This document shows positions 53,134 through 64,000 of a stretch of 64,000 bases of DNA, one piece after another. The stretch comes from Erwinia aphidicola (GTDB lineage Bacteria > Pseudomonadota > Gammaproteobacteria > Enterobacterales > Enterobacteriaceae). The notes beneath the pieces are model-generated. The model worked only from the letters and a program-made list of their open reading frames with translations. It was not told the origin of the DNA and searched no databases. The stretch is taken from NCBI RefSeq assembly GCF_014773485.1, contig NZ_JACXBP010000004.1, positions 186,001-250,000 of the forward strand, in the 5' to 3' direction. How positions within the stretch are numbered: the first letter of the stretch is position 1; each line of letters opens with the position of its first letter. A program made the translations under genes and the position numbers.

Positions 53134-54147
53134 ATGCGTGTTCTCGGAATTGAAACATCCTGCGATGAAACCGGTATTGCCATTTATGACGATGCGGCCG
53201 GTTTGCTCGCTAATCAACTTTATAGCCAGGTAAAGCTCCACGCCGACTACGGTGGTGTGGTCCCCGAACTGGCTTCGCGCGATCACGTGCGTAAAACGGT
53301 GCCGCTGATCCAGGCCGCGCTGAAAGAAGCCGGGCTGCAGGCGCAGGATATCGATGCGGTGGCCTACACTGCCGGCCCGGGCCTGGTCGGTGCGCTGCTG
53401 GTTGGCGCCACCATTGGTCGCTCGCTGGCGTTTGCCTGGGATGTTCCGGCGATTGCCGTGCACCATATGGAAGGGCACCTGCTGGCTCCGATGCTGGAAG
53501 ATAACCCGCCCGAGTTTCCGTTTGTCGCGCTGCTGGTTTCCGGCGGCCATACGCAGCTGATCAGCGTCACGGGCATCGGTGAATACACCCTGCTGGGCGA
53601 ATCCATCGATGATGCGGCAGGCGAAGCCTTTGATAAAACCGCCAAGCTGCTGGGGCTAGACTATCCCGGCGGCCCGATGCTGTCGAAAATGGCGCAGCAG
53701 GGAGTGGAAAAGCGCTTTGTCTTCCCGCGCCCGATGACCGATCGCCCGGGGCTGGATTTCAGCTTCTCCGGCCTGAAAACCTTCGCGGCAAATACCATTC
53801 GCGATAATGACAGCAGCGAACAGACTCGCGCTGACATCGCGCGCGCTTTTGAAGATGCCGTCGTCGATACGCTGGCAATTAAATGCCGCCGTGCACTCGA
53901 CCAGAGTGGTTTTAAGCGCCTGGTGATTGCCGGGGGCGTCAGCGCTAACCGCACGCTGCGCAGTAAGCTGGCAGAGATGATGCAGAAGCGGGGCGGCGAA
54001 GTGTTTTATGCGCGCCCGGAATTTTGTACCGATAACGGCGCGATGATTGCCTATGCAGGGATGGTGCGGATGAAAGGTGGTGCGCATGCGGAGCTGAGCG
54101 TCACGGTGCGCCCGCGCTGGCCGCTGGCAGAGTTACCTGCTATTTAA
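53134..54147 (+). CDS. tsaD: tRNA N6-threonylcarbamoyladenosine synthase subunit TsaD
   Basis: The 337-residue ASKHA-fold protein has [20 protein letters not shown] at the start, metal-binding [10 protein letters not shown] (two His), [28 protein letters not shown] and [10 protein letters not shown]. With TsaB and TsaE it transfers the threonylcarbamoyl group to A37 of ANN-decoding tRNAs. It is divergent from rpsU as in E. coli. Confidence 0.98.
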   Translation: MRVLGIETSCDETGIAIYDDAAGLLANQLYSQVKLHADYGGVVPELASRDHVRKTVPLIQAALKEAGLQAQDIDAVAYTAGPGLVGALLVGATIGRSLAFAWDVPAIAVHHMEGHLLAPMLEDNPPEFPFVALLVSGGHTQLISVTGIGEYTLLGESIDDAAGEAFDKTAKLLGLDYPGGPMLSKMAQQGVEKRFVFPRPMTDRPGLDFSFSGLKTFAANTIRDNDSSEQTRADIARAFEDAVVDTLAIKCRRALDQSGFKRLVIAGGVSANRTLRSKLAEMMQKRGGEVFYARPEFCTDNGAMIAYAGMVRMKGGAHAELSVTVRPRWPLAELPAI

Positions 54148-54162
54148 CTGCTCGCCTGTTGT

Positions 54163-54276
54163 GGGTCAGGCATGCCTGGCCCATCAGCACATTCACCGCG
54201 TTTTTGTCGGGGTTAAGTAACCCACTTACCGATGCGAATTCACCGTGATTTGGCAGGGGTGAGGCATGCCTCGCCC
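54163..54276. repeat. two palindromes around GGCATGCC
   Basis: GGGTCAGGCATGCCTGGCCC (54163-54182) and GGGTGAGGCATGCCTCGCCC (54257-54276) lie between the converging tsaD and plsY genes. They resemble the GGGCATGCCC variant seen at about 16749 and may belong to the same dispersed hairpin families, acting as transcript ends. Confidence 0.6.
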
Positions 54277-54282
54277 GTATCT

Positions 54283-54885
54283 TTACGGATCCTTTCTCTT
54301 CTTCTTCCAGATCTTGGTTTCCTGCCCGCGCCACAGGCGCTGAATATTGTCGTGATGACGCAGCAGGATCAGGCAGGAGAGCATGGCGACCGGGAAGGTA
54401 AACTGCGGTTTAAACCACCAGACGTAGAACGGCGCGATCAGCGCGCTGATAATCGCCCCCAGCGAAGAGTAGCCGCTCAGCAGTACCGTCAGCAGCCAGG
54501 TCCCGGTCATCAATCCCGTTAAATCCCAGCCGATAGGCGCGATAGCACCAAAGGCAGTGGCGACGCCTTTACCGCCTTTGAACTTAAAGAATACCGGGTA
54601 GATATGGCCAAGACAGGCCGCAATGGCGGTCAGACCGAGGTAGAGCGGGGTGACGCCGAAGCGATACGCCAGCCAGACCGGCAGCATGCCTTTAAGCACA
54701 TCAAACACCAGCACCATGGCTGCCGCACCTTTACCGCCGATGCGCAATACGTTAGTGGTGCCGGGGTTGCGCGAACCGTGGTGGCGAGGGTCCGGTAATC
54801 CAAACAGCCGGCAAACCAGAATCGCGCTGGAGATGGAGCCACACAGATACGCGAAAATGATCATACCAAGCGCGAATACACTCAT
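54283..54885 (-). CDS. plsY: glycerol-3-phosphate acyltransferase PlsY
   Basis: The 200-residue protein has five membrane helices and the PlsY loops: [75 protein letters not shown], then a third loop. It transfers acyl from acyl-phosphate to glycerol-3-phosphate, the first step in phospholipid synthesis. Start ATG 54885 matches the family. Confidence 0.96.
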   Translation of the reverse strand: MSVFALGMIIFAYLCGSISSAILVCRLFGLPDPRHHGSRNPGTTNVLRIGGKGAAAMVLVFDVLKGMLPVWLAYRFGVTPLYLGLTAIAACLGHIYPVFFKFKGGKGVATAFGAIAPIGWDLTGLMTGTWLLTVLLSGYSSLGAIISALIAPFYVWWFKPQFTFPVAMLSCLILLRHHDNIQRLWRGQETKIWKKKRKDP

Positions 54886-54992
54886 AACTCTATTCCGTCT
54901 TGTTGGGGTCGTCTTAAAGTCTGCATCCGTGGATAATACGCATAAACCGCCGGGGATGATATCCGGCAACCGTAAAAACAGAGAGCCGTATC

Positions 54993-55352
54993 ATGGATAT
55001 TGTATTTATAGATCACCTGTCCGTCATCACTACCATTGGCGTTTACGACTGGGAACAGACGATTCAGCAGAAGCTGGTGTTCGATGTCGAAATGGCGTGG
55101 GACAACCGCAAAGCCGCGGCCAGCGATGACGTCAATGACTGCCTGAGCTATGCCGACGTCTCACAGGCGATTATCGATCACGTTGCCAACGGTAAATTCG
55201 CACTGGTTGAGCGCGTTGCGGAGGAGATTGCCACGCTGTTGCTGGCTCGATTCGCCTCGCCGTGGGTGCGGATTAAGGTCAGCAAACCGGGAGCAGTCGC
55301 TCAGGCGCGTGAGGTCGGGGTGATCATCGAACGCGGGACTAATCCGAAATAA
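54993..55352 (+). CDS. folB: dihydroneopterin aldolase
   Basis: The 119-residue protein has MDIVFIDHLSVITTIGVYDWEQTIQQKLVFDVEM, DCLSYADVSQAIIDHVANGKFALVERVAEEIATLLL and WVRIKVSKPGAV, the FolB pattern with the catalytic Glu and Lys. It makes 6-hydroxymethyl-dihydropterin in folate synthesis. It is divergent from plsY, as in other enterobacteria. Confidence 0.96.
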   Translation: MDIVFIDHLSVITTIGVYDWEQTIQQKLVFDVEMAWDNRKAAASDDVNDCLSYADVSQAIIDHVANGKFALVERVAEEIATLLLARFASPWVRIKVSKPGAVAQAREVGVIIERGTNPK

Positions 55353-55496
55353 ACGCAATCTCATTGCCATGACAATGAAACCAAACCACATTATGGTCTG
55401 TCTTAAGGTTGCCCTAATTCAGTCCGGGCACAATTTGGCGGTAGCGCAAAGCGACCGCCTTTTTAATGGTTTTAACTTGGTTAGAGGTAGAATTTG

Positions 55497-56318
55497 ATGG
55501 CAGATATTCATCAGCTATGGGTGGCAGCAATACTCGGCATTGTTGAAGGGTTGACGGAGTTCCTTCCTGTTTCCTCCACCGGGCACATGATCATTGTCGG
55601 TCATCTGTTAGGTTTTGAAGGCGAGAAAGCAGAGACTTTCGAAGTGGTTATCCAGCTTGGTTCAATTCTGGCCGTGGTGGTGATGTTCTGGCGCCGTCTG
55701 TTTGGCCTGATCGGTATTCACTTCGGCAAAGAGCCGCATGAAGGTACCGGTACCGGCAAATTAACGCTGATTCATATTCTGTTGGGTATGGTGCCGGCGG
55801 TAGTCATTGGTCTGCTGCTGCACGACCAGATCAAAACGCTGTTTAACCCGGTTAACGTGATGTATGCGCTGGTGGTCGGTGGCGTGCTGCTGATCGCGGC
55901 GGAGCTGCTGAAGCCGAAGCAGCCAAAAGCCGTGGGCGTGGATGATATTACCTATCGCCAGGCATTCGTGATTGGCTGTTTCCAGTGTCTGGCGCTGTGG
56001 CCGGGCTTCTCGCGTTCCGGTGCGACCATTTCCGGCGGGATGCTGATGGGCGTGAGCCGCTATGCGGCTTCTGAGTTCTCTTTCCTGCTGGCCGTGCCGA
56101 TGATGATGGGCGCTACCGCGCTGGATCTCTATAAGAGCATGGGCTTCCTGACCATGGCCGACTTCCCGATGTTCGCCGTCGGTTTTGTCACCGCCTTTAT
56201 TGTCGCGCTGATCGCGATCAAGACCTTCCTGCACATCATCAAACGTATCTCGTTTATCCCGTTTGCTATCTACCGCTTTATTATCGCGGCAGCGGTTTAC
56301 GCGGTGTTTGTTCTGTAA
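55497..56318 (+). CDS. uppP: undecaprenyl-diphosphatase (BacA)
   Basis: From ATG 55497 the 273-residue protein has about eight membrane helices and the conserved motifs [25 protein letters not shown] and [31 protein letters not shown]. It recycles undecaprenyl phosphate for cell-wall synthesis; extra copies give bacitracin resistance. A TTG one codon earlier is not needed. Confidence 0.97.
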   Translation: MADIHQLWVAAILGIVEGLTEFLPVSSTGHMIIVGHLLGFEGEKAETFEVVIQLGSILAVVVMFWRRLFGLIGIHFGKEPHEGTGTGKLTLIHILLGMVPAVVIGLLLHDQIKTLFNPVNVMYALVVGGVLLIAAELLKPKQPKAVGVDDITYRQAFVIGCFQCLALWPGFSRSGATISGGMLMGVSRYAASEFSFLLAVPMMMGATALDLYKSMGFLTMADFPMFAVGFVTAFIVALIAIKTFLHIIKRISFIPFAIYRFIIAAAVYAVFVL

Positions 56319-56326
56319 AAACTACC

Positions 56327-56409
56327 TGTAGGGGCCGATCTTTTGTTTCGATCGGCCCTGGGGTCGTTTGATTCGATCAGCCCTGGGGTCGTTTATTTCG
56401 GTCGGCCCG
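56327..56409. repeat. hairpin repeat cluster after uppP
   Basis: GTAGGGGCCGATC...GATCGGCCC (56331-56357) is followed by two degenerate half-copies (TGGGGTCGTTTGATTCGATC, TGGGGTCGTTTATTTCGGTC). Same family as the array at 32961. It lies between the converging uppP and cca genes. Confidence 0.8.
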
Positions 56410-56417
56410 TTACGATG

Positions 56418-57638
56418 TTATGACGACTTCCACTGTTCCAGCGCGGCCACTCGCCGCCGCGTTAGCTCTTCTCTGACTTCGCTGCCCTTGAATCCGGCCT
56501 CAACCACCTCTTTGGTCGACACGCTTTGTGCCACCCGCCAGGCGGTGCGCAGGTAGTCGCCCTGCGGATAAGGATTGCTTTCAAAACCGGTGCGCCCACG
56601 CGCATCGGCTTCGCTGGTGATAGCAATCTGCTCAACGCGCTGCGGCTTACGCCAGGCATCCACGCGGTCAAACAGGGCAATCAGCGTAGCGGCTGACTGA
56701 TTCTGTACGGTGTGCACCAGATCGTGAAATTCGGTAACCAGCAGGGCAAGGTCGCGCACGGTATTCGGCACGCGCAGGCGCTCGCACAGCGCGGCAACCA
56801 GCGGCACGCCAGCCGGGCCGTGCCCGTGGTGGCTGGGCCACCTCTCCGGCGGCGTCAGGCCTTTGCCGACGTCGTGAAACAGCGTGGCGAAGCGAATATC
56901 CAGCTCCGGGCTGAGCTGGGCGGCCATCGCCAGCGTCATCAGCGCATGCACCCCGGTGTCAATCTCCGGGTGCCATTTGGCCGGGGCCGGCACGCCATAC
57001 AGATTATCCAGCTCGGGGAACAGCACCGCCAGCGCACCGCAGTCGCGCAGCACCTGGAAATAGACCTGCGGGTTGCGGGTGAGCAGGGCGCTCTCCGTCT
57101 CTTTCCATACGCGTTCCGCCGTCAGATGCGCCAGCTCGCCGCTTGCCGCCATGGCGCGCATCAGCGCCATGGTTTCGTCAGCGACGCGGAAATTGAGGTG
57201 GGCAAAACGTGCCGCAAAGCGCGCCACGCGCAGTACGCGCAGCGGATCTTCGTTGAATGCGGCCGAAACATGGCGCAGCAGGCGCAGCTTAAGGTCTTCA
57301 CGCCCGCGATAAGGGTCGTAAAAGTTGCCGTCAGCGTCCTGGGCAATGGCATTGATGGTCAGATCGCGTCGGGCCAGATCCTGCTCCAGCGTGACGTCGG
57401 GCGCGGCATAGCAGACGAAGCCGGTATAACCGCTGCCGGACTTACGCTCGGTGCGCGCCAGCGCATACTCTTCGTGGCTGGAAGGGTGCAGAAATACCGG
57501 GAAATCGCGGCCAACCTGCTCGTAGCCAGCATCCAGCATCTGCTGGGGAGAGGCTCCCACCACCACCCAGTCTTTGTCTTTCAGCGGCAAATTCAGCAGT
57601 CCATCGCGCACGGCGCCGCCGACAAGGTATGTTTTCAC
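56418..57638 (-). CDS. cca: CCA-adding tRNA nucleotidyltransferase (multifunctional)
   Basis: From a GTG at 57638 (GGAG eight bases upstream) the 406-residue protein starts [31 protein letters not shown]. It has the nucleotidyltransferase core, [29 protein letters not shown], and a C-terminal HD domain ([22 protein letters not shown]) that gives phosphatase/phosphodiesterase activity. It adds and repairs CCA at tRNA 3' ends. Upstream ATG (57653) would give a tail MWRPA not found in the family. Confidence 0.96.
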   Translation of the reverse strand: MKTYLVGGAVRDGLLNLPLKDKDWVVVGASPQQMLDAGYEQVGRDFPVFLHPSSHEEYALARTERKSGSGYTGFVCYAAPDVTLEQDLARRDLTINAIAQDADGNFYDPYRGREDLKLRLLRHVSAAFNEDPLRVLRVARFAARFAHLNFRVADETMALMRAMAASGELAHLTAERVWKETESALLTRNPQVYFQVLRDCGALAVLFPELDNLYGVPAPAKWHPEIDTGVHALMTLAMAAQLSPELDIRFATLFHDVGKGLTPPERWPSHHGHGPAGVPLVAALCERLRVPNTVRDLALLVTEFHDLVHTVQNQSAATLIALFDRVDAWRKPQRVEQIAITSEADARGRTGFESNPYPQGDYLRTAWRVAQSVSTKEVVEAGFKGSEVREELTRRRVAALEQWKSS

Positions 57639-57776
57639 TGCGGGTCTCCACAAAGCGGATAATCGGAATTAACCGATCATTAATCGGAACACTATAACAT
57701 CCATGTTGCACAAATGATAAATCGCAGGCACGACAAAAAGGGCATCCGCAGATACCCTGATTTGTCATCGTTTGGA

Positions 57777-58397
57777 TTAATTCATCCAGCGGTCGCTTTT
57801 CTTCCTGCGCGGGATCATATGCGGCAACAGCAGGCCAAGCAGCAGGCCAACACCGGCTACGCCGCCGCCGTACATAAACCACTGCATAATGATGGTGCGC
57901 TGTTTATCGTCAAGCTGTACGTTGGCGGCATCCACTTTCTTTTTCGCCACCACCAGCTGGTTTTTCAGCTGCTGATTCTCTTCTTTCAGGCTGTTGATCG
58001 CCCCATCGCTGCCGGCGACTTTTTTCTGCATCTCGGCGGTGCGTTCGTTCCAGCTACCGTCGATATTGGCCAGTTTGGCCGTCAGGTCTTTGACCTGCTG
58101 CTCCAGCTGCGGCACGCGCGAACGCAGGCTTGGCTGCTCGCTCAGCTGTGCCAGCGGGATCCAGGTGGTGCGCCCCTGGCTGTCACGGATTTGCCCATAT
58201 TTGCTATTGTCGTTTGACTGCAGCAGGGTGACTTCTTCGCCGGCGTTCAGGGTGCCGATCAGGCGATAATCATTGCCAGGACCGCTGCGGACCCAGGTGG
58301 AAAGCTCGTCGGAAATGTAGCGTTTTTCTTCAGCATGAACCGATGTTGCAACGCTAAAAGTGAGTAAAGTCAGTCCAATAAGGTGAGTTTTATTCAT
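57777..58397 (-). CDS. ygiM: YgiM-like SH3-domain membrane protein (TIGR04211)
   Basis: The 206-residue protein has signal peptide MNKTHLIGLTLLTFSVATSVHA. A bacterial SH3 domain follows (RYISDELSTWVRSGPGNDYRLIGTLNAGEEVTLLQ...TTWIPLAQL), then a coiled coil at about 85-165, and a C-terminal membrane helix (WFMYGGGVAGVGLLLGLLLPHMI). Its role in the cell envelope is unknown. It is divergent from ygiF. Confidence 0.93.
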   Translation of the reverse strand: MNKTHLIGLTLLTFSVATSVHAEEKRYISDELSTWVRSGPGNDYRLIGTLNAGEEVTLLQSNDNSKYGQIRDSQGRTTWIPLAQLSEQPSLRSRVPQLEQQVKDLTAKLANIDGSWNERTAEMQKKVAGSDGAINSLKEENQQLKNQLVVAKKKVDAANVQLDDKQRTIIMQWFMYGGGVAGVGLLLGLLLPHMIPRRKKSDRWMN

Positions 58398-58640
58398 TCG
58401 AACTCTTATTCGTAAGTGCTGGAAAAAAGTAAAGGCACAGTCTGGAGCGGCCTCGCAGAAAGCTGAATGAGAACTATCCTGGTCTCAGAGAGCGTGAGAG
58501 CGGGCACGCGAAAGCGTAATAAAGCAGAGACAGCCCTGTCGCTTGTGCATTACTCTTCGGGTTAAGCTACCTGTCATAAAGCAGGCATAATCAGTTACCT
58601 TAACCGTTTACCGTGCCGTTAACGACGTAAATAAGACAAT

Positions 58641-59945
58641 ATGACCATCGAAATCGAATTAAAGTTCATCGCCGCGGCAGAAGCTGCATCAAAAATTGCC
58701 GATAAACTGGCGAACTGGCCTCACCAGCACAGCGCGGGGCAGAAGCTCACCAACATCTACTTTGAAACCGACGACAGCCAGCTGCGCCGCTGGGATATGG
58801 GCCTGCGCATCCGCGGCTTTGGCGACAGCTACGAGATGACGCTAAAAACCGCCGGGCAGACGGTGGGCGGGCTGCATCAGCGGCCGGAATACAATGTGGC
58901 CCTCGGCCAGCCTGAGCTCGATATCGCCCTGCTGCCTGCCGACGTCTGGCCTGCAGGCACCGACGTGGCCGCGCTGCAACAGCGCCTCAACGCGCTGTTC
59001 AGTACCCATTTCGTGCGCGAAAAGTGGGTGGTTACTTACCTGCAAAGCGAGATTGAAGTGGCTTACGACTGCGGGGAAGTCAGTGCCGGTGCGTTAAGCG
59101 AGCCGCTGCGAGAAATCGAGCTGGAGCTGAAAAGTGGCCAGCGTGACGATCTGCTGGCCTTTGCCGCCGAGCTGGCCACGCTGGAGGGCCTGCGCCTCGG
59201 CAGCCTGAGCAAAGCCGCACGCGGCTATGCGCTGGCGCAGGGCAATCCACCGCGCCCGCTGCGCCCGGTTCCGCTGCTGAAGGTCAAGCCGAAAGCAACG
59301 GTAGAAGAGGGGATGCGCAGCGGGTTCCTGCTGGCTCTCAGCCAGTGGCAGTATCACGAAGAGCTGTGGCTGCGCGGCGTCAGCGGCGCACTGCCGCAGA
59401 TCAAGGATGCGCTGGAGACGCTGCGTCAGGTCTTCTCTCTGTACGGCGCGCTGGTTCCGCGCAAGGCCAGCAGCGATCTGCGCCAAAAACTGACCGTGCT
59501 GGAAGAGGCGCTGCTGGAAGAGAATGTCAGCGCTGAAAAGCTCTGTTTCAGTCCGGTCTGGCTGGAGACCCAGTTAGCGCTTACTAACTGGATCGTCACC
59601 GAAGGCTGGCGTGCGTTTGTCGATCAAAAGGCGGATGCCAAGCTGCAGGGCTCATTTAAACGCTTCAGCGATATCATGCTCGGGCGCATTGCCGCCGACC
59701 TGAAAGAGACCTTCGCTCACGTCAACCATTCGGGCGAGTATCAGGACAAACTGACGCGCCTGCATCGCCAGCTGCTGGCCGTTCATCTGCTGGCCGGTGC
59801 CTATCAACCTGATGTGGTCAACAGCTGGCTGCAAAGCTGGCAGCAGCTGCAGCAGGCGATTGTCAGCCAGCAGGAAGTGTGGCTGGACAGTCATCGCCAG
59901 CAGGCGCTGAAACAGGCGGCGTTCTGGAAGAACGGCAGCGTGTAA
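58641..59945 (+). CDS. ygiF: inorganic triphosphatase (CYTH-CHAD protein)
   Basis: The 434-residue protein starts MTIEIELKFIA with the CYTH ExExK motif, then the triphosphate tunnel domain (to about 200: RWDMGLRIRGFGDSYEMTLKTAG, CGEVSAGALSEPLREIELELKSG). A C-terminal CHAD helical domain follows (GMRSGFLLALSQWQYHEELWLRG, KDALETLRQVFSLYGALVPRKA). It hydrolyses inorganic triphosphate. It lies 36 nt before glnE, as in E. coli. Confidence 0.95.
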   Translation: MTIEIELKFIAAAEAASKIADKLANWPHQHSAGQKLTNIYFETDDSQLRRWDMGLRIRGFGDSYEMTLKTAGQTVGGLHQRPEYNVALGQPELDIALLPADVWPAGTDVAALQQRLNALFSTHFVREKWVVTYLQSEIEVAYDCGEVSAGALSEPLREIELELKSGQRDDLLAFAAELATLEGLRLGSLSKAARGYALAQGNPPRPLRPVPLLKVKPKATVEEGMRSGFLLALSQWQYHEELWLRGVSGALPQIKDALETLRQVFSLYGALVPRKASSDLRQKLTVLEEALLEENVSAEKLCFSPVWLETQLALTNWIVTEGWRAFVDQKADAKLQGSFKRFSDIMLGRIAADLKETFAHVNHSGEYQDKLTRLHRQLLAVHLLAGAYQPDVVNSWLQSWQQLQQAIVSQQEVWLDSHRQQALKQAAFWKNGSV

Positions 59946-59981
59946 AACCTTTGGCGTGCGGCTTTTTATAAGGGAGTGATT

Positions 59982-62795
59982 ATGTTGCCATCGTTACTGA
60001 CCGGGCAGATCGCACTGCTCGATCCCATTTTCAGCGGGGCCAGTGAACAGCAAAAGGCGGTGCTGGCATTTAGCGATTTTATCAGCGATAACCTGGCAAA
60101 ATGCCCCGACTGGTGGCAGCAGATCCAGCAGCAGCCGCCGCAGCCGGATGAATGGCAACACTATCTGCAGTGGTTACAGACGCAGCTGGCCGCGGCGCAG
60201 GATGAAAATGCGCTGATGCGCGAGCTGCGCCTGTTCCGCCGCCATATGCTGACGCGTATCGCCTGGATGCAGACGCTGGCGACCAGCAGTACAGAGCAGA
60301 GCCTGCGCCAGCTGAGCGAGCTGGCGGAGACGCTGATAGTCGCCGCCCGCGACTGGCTGTGGCACGCCTGCTGCCGCGATTTCGGCACGCCGGTGAATGC
60401 CGCCGGGGAGCCGCAGCCGCTGCTGATCCTCGGTATGGGCAAGCTGGGCGGTGGCGAGCTTAATTTCTCCTCTGATATTGACCTGATCTTCACCTGGCCG
60501 GAAAACGGCACCACCCAGGGGGGCCGCCGCGAGCTGGATAATGCGCAGTTCTTCACCCGCCTTGGGCAGCGCCTGATTAAGGTGCTGGATCAGCCCACCG
60601 TGGATGGCTTTGTTTACCGTGTGGATATGCGCCTGCGCCCGTTTGGCGACAGCGGCCCGCTGGTGCTGAGCTTTGCCGCGCTGGAAGATTATTACCAGGA
60701 GCAGGGGCGCGACTGGGAACGCTACGCGATGGTGAAAGCGCGCCTGATGGGCGACAGCGACGACCGCTGGAGCGAAGAGCTGCGCCAGACGCTGCGCCCG
60801 TTTGTCTTTCGCCGCTACATTGATTTCAGCGTGATCCAGTCGCTGCGCAATATGAAAAGCATGATCGCGCGTGAAGTACGGCGGCGCGGGCTGACCGATA
60901 ACATCAAGCTGGGCGCTGGCGGTATCCGCGAAACCGAATTTATCGTGCAGGTCTTCCAGCTGATACGCGGCGGTCGCGAACGATCGCTGCAAATGCGCTC
61001 CTTATTGCCGACGCTGCACGCGATTGGCGAGCTGCATCTGCTGCCGCAAGGGCAGGTTAGCCAGCTGCGCGATGCCTATCTGTTCCTGCGTCGCCTGGAG
61101 AATCTGTTGCAGAGCATCAACGACGAACAGACGCAGACGCTGCCGGTGGCTGAGTTGGACCGCGCCCGCCTTGCCTGGGCGATGGATTTCAGCGACTGGC
61201 AGGCATTGCATGACCAGCTTGATATCCATATGGCGCAGGTGCGCACCATCTTTAACGATCTGATCGGCGACGATAGCTCAGAGAGCGGCGACAGTCGCGA
61301 CGCGGGTGAATACGGCGTGCTGTGGCAGGATCAGCTGGAAGAAGCCGAGCTGGCACCGCTGGTGCCGCATCTCGACAGCGCCGCCCGCCAGCTGCTGTGG
61401 CGCACCATCACCGAATTCCGCCTGGATGTGGATAAACGCACCATTGGTCCACGCGGCCGCCAGGCGCTGGATCAGCTGATGCCGCGCCTGCTGAGTGAAG
61501 TGGTGCCGCGCGATGATGCCCCGGTTACGCTCAGCCGCCTGACCCCGCTGCTGCTAGGCGTGGTCACCCGCTCGACCTATCTCGAACTGCTGACCGAATT
61601 CGACGGCGCGCTGAAACATCTGATCCGCCTGTGCGCCGCCTCACCGATGGTTGCCAGCCAGCTGGCGCGCCACCCGCTGCTGCTTGATGAGCTGCTCGAC
61701 CCGGCCACGCTGTACCAGCCGACCGCCACCGATGCCTACCGCGACGAGCTGCGCCAGTATCTGCTGCGCATCCCGGAAGAGGACGAAGAGCAGCAGCTGG
61801 AGGCGCTACGCCAGTTTAAACAGGCGCAGCATCTGCGCATTGCCGCCGCCGATATCGCCAAAACCCTGCCGGTCATGAAGGTCAGCGACCATCTGACCTG
61901 GCTGGCAGAAGCGATGATCGAAGCGGTGGTACAGCAGGCATGGAATATGATGGTGCAGCGCTACGGTCGCCCGACGCACCTGACCAGCGACAGCGAGCGG
62001 GGCTTCGCCGTGGTCGGCTATGGCAAGCTGGGCGGCTGGGAGCTGGGCTACAGTTCCGATCTCGATCTGGTATTCCTGCACGACTGCCCGGTGGATGCCG
62101 TGACGCTGGGTGAGCGCAGCATCGACGGGCGCCAGTTTTACCTGCGCCTGGCGCAGCGCGTGATGCATCTGTTCAGCACCCGCACCTCCTCCGGCATTTT
62201 GTATGAAGTCGATGCGCGCCTGCGCCCGTCCGGTGCGGCGGGGATGCTGGTCAGTACCTTCGATGCCTTCGATGATTATCAGCGCAATGAAGCCTGGACC
62301 TGGGAGCATCAGGCACTGGTGCGGGCGCGCATTGTGTTTGGTGATGGGGCGCTGAGTCAGCGCTTTGACCAGATCCGCCGTGGCATTCTTTCGCTGCCGC
62401 GCGAGCCTGACGCGCTGAAAACCGAAGTGCGGGAAATGCGCGAGAAGATGCGCGCGCACCTTGGGCACAAGCATAAAGGGCGCTGGGATCTGAAAGCGGA
62501 TGAGGGCGGTATCACCGATATTGAATTCATTACGCAATACCTGGTCTTACGCTACGCCGCCCAGGATCCGACGCTGACGCGCTGGTCCGATAACGTGCGC
62601 ATCCTCGAACTGTTGGCAAATGGCGACAAGATGGCGCAGGCCGAGGCGCAAGCGCTGACCCAGGCCTACGTTTCGCTGCGCGATGCGCTGCACCATCTCG
62701 CTTTGCAGGAGCTGCCGGGGCACGTAGAGGAGAGCGCATTCAGCGCGGAAAAGGCCCAGGTCAATGCCAGCTGGCAGAAGTGGCTGGGAGCCTGA
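59982..62795 (+). CDS. glnE: bifunctional glutamine synthetase adenylyltransferase/deadenylase
   Basis: From ATG 59982 (AGGGAG seven bases upstream) the 937-residue protein has two nucleotidyltransferase domains: [25 protein letters not shown] in the N-terminal deadenylylase half and [23 protein letters not shown] in the C-terminal adenylylase half. Helical regulatory domains follow each. It controls glutamine synthetase by adding or removing AMP under PII (GlnB). It is 95 nt before hldE. Confidence 0.97.
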   Translation: MLPSLLTGQIALLDPIFSGASEQQKAVLAFSDFISDNLAKCPDWWQQIQQQPPQPDEWQHYLQWLQTQLAAAQDENALMRELRLFRRHMLTRIAWMQTLATSSTEQSLRQLSELAETLIVAARDWLWHACCRDFGTPVNAAGEPQPLLILGMGKLGGGELNFSSDIDLIFTWPENGTTQGGRRELDNAQFFTRLGQRLIKVLDQPTVDGFVYRVDMRLRPFGDSGPLVLSFAALEDYYQEQGRDWERYAMVKARLMGDSDDRWSEELRQTLRPFVFRRYIDFSVIQSLRNMKSMIAREVRRRGLTDNIKLGAGGIRETEFIVQVFQLIRGGRERSLQMRSLLPTLHAIGELHLLPQGQVSQLRDAYLFLRRLENLLQSINDEQTQTLPVAELDRARLAWAMDFSDWQALHDQLDIHMAQVRTIFNDLIGDDSSESGDSRDAGEYGVLWQDQLEEAELAPLVPHLDSAARQLLWRTITEFRLDVDKRTIGPRGRQALDQLMPRLLSEVVPRDDAPVTLSRLTPLLLGVVTRSTYLELLTEFDGALKHLIRLCAASPMVASQLARHPLLLDELLDPATLYQPTATDAYRDELRQYLLRIPEEDEEQQLEALRQFKQAQHLRIAAADIAKTLPVMKVSDHLTWLAEAMIEAVVQQAWNMMVQRYGRPTHLTSDSERGFAVVGYGKLGGWELGYSSDLDLVFLHDCPVDAVTLGERSIDGRQFYLRLAQRVMHLFSTRTSSGILYEVDARLRPSGAAGMLVSTFDAFDDYQRNEAWTWEHQALVRARIVFGDGALSQRFDQIRRGILSLPREPDALKTEVREMREKMRAHLGHKHKGRWDLKADEGGITDIEFITQYLVLRYAAQDPTLTRWSDNVRILELLANGDKMAQAEAQALTQAYVSLRDALHHLALQELPGHVEESAFSAEKAQVNASWQKWLGA

Positions 62796-62890
62796 GTGGG
62801 TGTTCGGCGCGTGATGATGGTCAGCAGCAAGTTGTGCTATCATCGCGCGCATAATTTTTCCTGTTTAAACTGCAGTCTGGAGTGTCTGGA

Positions 62891-64000
62891 ATGAAAATTA
62901 CACTGCCCGATTTTTCGCGCGCGGGTGTTCTGGTGGTTGGCGATGTGATGCTGGATCGCTACTGGCACGGCCCAACCAGTCGCATCTCCCCAGAGGCCCC
63001 GGTGCCGGTGGTCAAAGTGGACCATGTGGAGGAGCGCCCGGGAGGCGCGGCCAACGTGGCGATGAATATCGCTTCTCTCGGTGCCGGTTCGCGTCTGGTG
63101 GGCCTGACCGGGATTGATGAAGCCGCGCAGGCGCTGAGCGCGACCCTGGCCGGGGTGAACGTGCGGTGTGATTTCGTGGCGGTGCCGACGCATCCAACCA
63201 TTACCAAACTGCGCGTGCTGTCACGCAGCCAGCAGCTGATCCGCCTCGATTTTGAAGAGGGCTTTGACGGGGTTAATCCGGAGCCAATGCACGAGCGCAT
63301 CCGTGAGGCGCTGCCGAAAATTGGTGCGCTGGTGCTGTCTGACTACGCCAAAGGCGCGCTGGCCAGCGTTGAAACCATGATCGCGCTGGCACGCGAAGCG
63401 GGCGTACCGGTGCTGGTCGACCCGAAAGGGACTGATTTCTCACGTTATCACGGTGCAACGCTGCTGACGCCAAACCTCTCCGAGTTCGAAGCGGTGGTGG
63501 GCAAATGTAAAAGCGAAGCGGATATCGTCGAGCGCGGTACGGCACTGATGCAGCAGCACGGCCTGTCGGCGCTGCTGGTCACGCGTTCCGAGCACGGTAT
63601 GACGCTGCTGCAGCCGGGCAAAGAGCCATTCCATATGCCAACTCAGGCGCAGGAAGTGTTCGACGTTACCGGTGCCGGTGATACGGTGATTGGCGTACTG
63701 GCGGCCGCGCTGGCGGCAGGCAATACGCTGGAAGAGAGCTGCTTCCTGGCGAATGCCGCGGCGGGCGTGGTGGTCGGTAAATTGGGGACCTCGACGGTTT
63801 CCCCGGTTGAACTGGAGAACGCCATTCATGCGCGCCCTGAATCCGGCTTTGGCGTGATGGATGAAGCACAGCTGATTGCTGAAGTCGCCAAGGCGCGCCA
63901 GCGCGGCGAGAAAGTGGTGATGACCAACGGCGTGTTCGACATTCTGCACGCGGGCCACGTCTCCTATCTTGCCAATGCGCGTAAGCTGGGGGATCGCCTG
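62891..64000 (+). CDS. hldE: bifunctional heptose kinase/adenylyltransferase, 3' end cut by window edge
   Basis: 370 codons are present. The ribokinase-type domain has [79 protein letters not shown]. The start of the cytidylyltransferase-fold domain is [27 protein letters not shown] with the HxGH motif. It makes ADP-heptose for LPS inner core. The last 100 or so residues lie beyond the window. Confidence 0.97.
   Translation, partial: MKITLPDFSRAGVLVVGDVMLDRYWHGPTSRISPEAPVPVVKVDHVEERPGGAANVAMNIASLGAGSRLVGLTGIDEAAQALSATLAGVNVRCDFVAVPTHPTITKLRVLSRSQQLIRLDFEEGFDGVNPEPMHERIREALPKIGALVLSDYAKGALASVETMIALAREAGVPVLVDPKGTDFSRYHGATLLTPNLSEFEAVVGKCKSEADIVERGTALMQQHGLSALLVTRSEHGMTLLQPGKEPFHMPTQAQEVFDVTGAGDTVIGVLAAALAAGNTLEESCFLANAAAGVVVGKLGTSTVSPVELENAIHARPESGFGVMDEAQLIAEVAKARQRGEKVVMTNGVFDILHAGHVSYLANARKLGDRL

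Overview
The window is chromosomal DNA of an enterobacterium, most likely Erwiniaceae (Erwinia or Pantoea type). The right end carries the canonical Enterobacterales order mug-rpoD-dnaG-rpsU-tsaD-plsY-folB-uppP-cca-ygiM-ygiF-glnE-hldE, and the proteins are close to, but distinct from, E. coli homologues as I remember them. The family assignment is an inference from gene content.

Layout. 1-8.1 kb, all leftward: a compact cluster with a tiny Cys-rich peptide carrying a double-glycine leader, a membrane-anchored DsbA-like protein, an LpxL-type acyltransferase, a C39-peptidase ABC exporter, MacA, MacB and an outer-membrane efflux lipoprotein (cut by the left edge). It looks like an undescribed system for making, modifying and exporting a peptide. 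8.2-15.3 kb: a chaperone-usher fimbrial operon whose last gene, a LuxR-type regulator, sits directly before the peptide cluster. 15.9-17.9 kb: yjjA-like gene, dispersed hairpin repeats, tRNA-Leu(CAA), and DUF1294 and DUF1493 genes. 18.0-24.1 kb: a leftward sugar-catabolic operon (aldolase, GlpP-type antiterminator, FGGY kinase, SDR, 2-hydroxyacid dehydrogenase, galactitol-type PTS IIC) with a perfect intrinsic terminator in its leader, which suggests control by antitermination. 24.3-30.1 kb: a defence-like, partly AT-rich segment: hipBA remnant, GHKL ATPase plus cytosine-5 DNA methyltransferase, and an HNH nuclease coupled to a SAM methyltransferase. 30.4-32.4 kb: an orphan type VI secretion module (Tlde1-like L,D-transpeptidase-fold effector, exported putative immunity protein, Hcp), a nonsense-interrupted small gene and a second DUF1493 gene. 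32.4-33.2 kb: SymE toxin with a recognisable antisense SymR and a LexA box, then a tandem array of hairpin repeats. 33.2-47.6 kb: mostly ordinary core or accessory genes (nlpA, ampH, opgB, two tandem porins, tautomerase/LysR pair, aer-like receptor, tartrate dehydrogenase). 47.7-64 kb: the conserved core described above, with a decayed hok/sok-type locus squeezed between mug and rpoD.

The two most interesting systems are the peptide biosynthesis/export cluster at 1-8.1 kb and the GHKL ATPase/cytosine methyltransferase pair at 25.4-28.3 kb. The GlpP-type antitermination of the sugar operon, the SymE/SymR/LexA unit, the hok/sok relic and a hairpin repeat family found at four or more loci are also worth a look. 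No complete prophage, CRISPR array or intact insertion sequence was seen.
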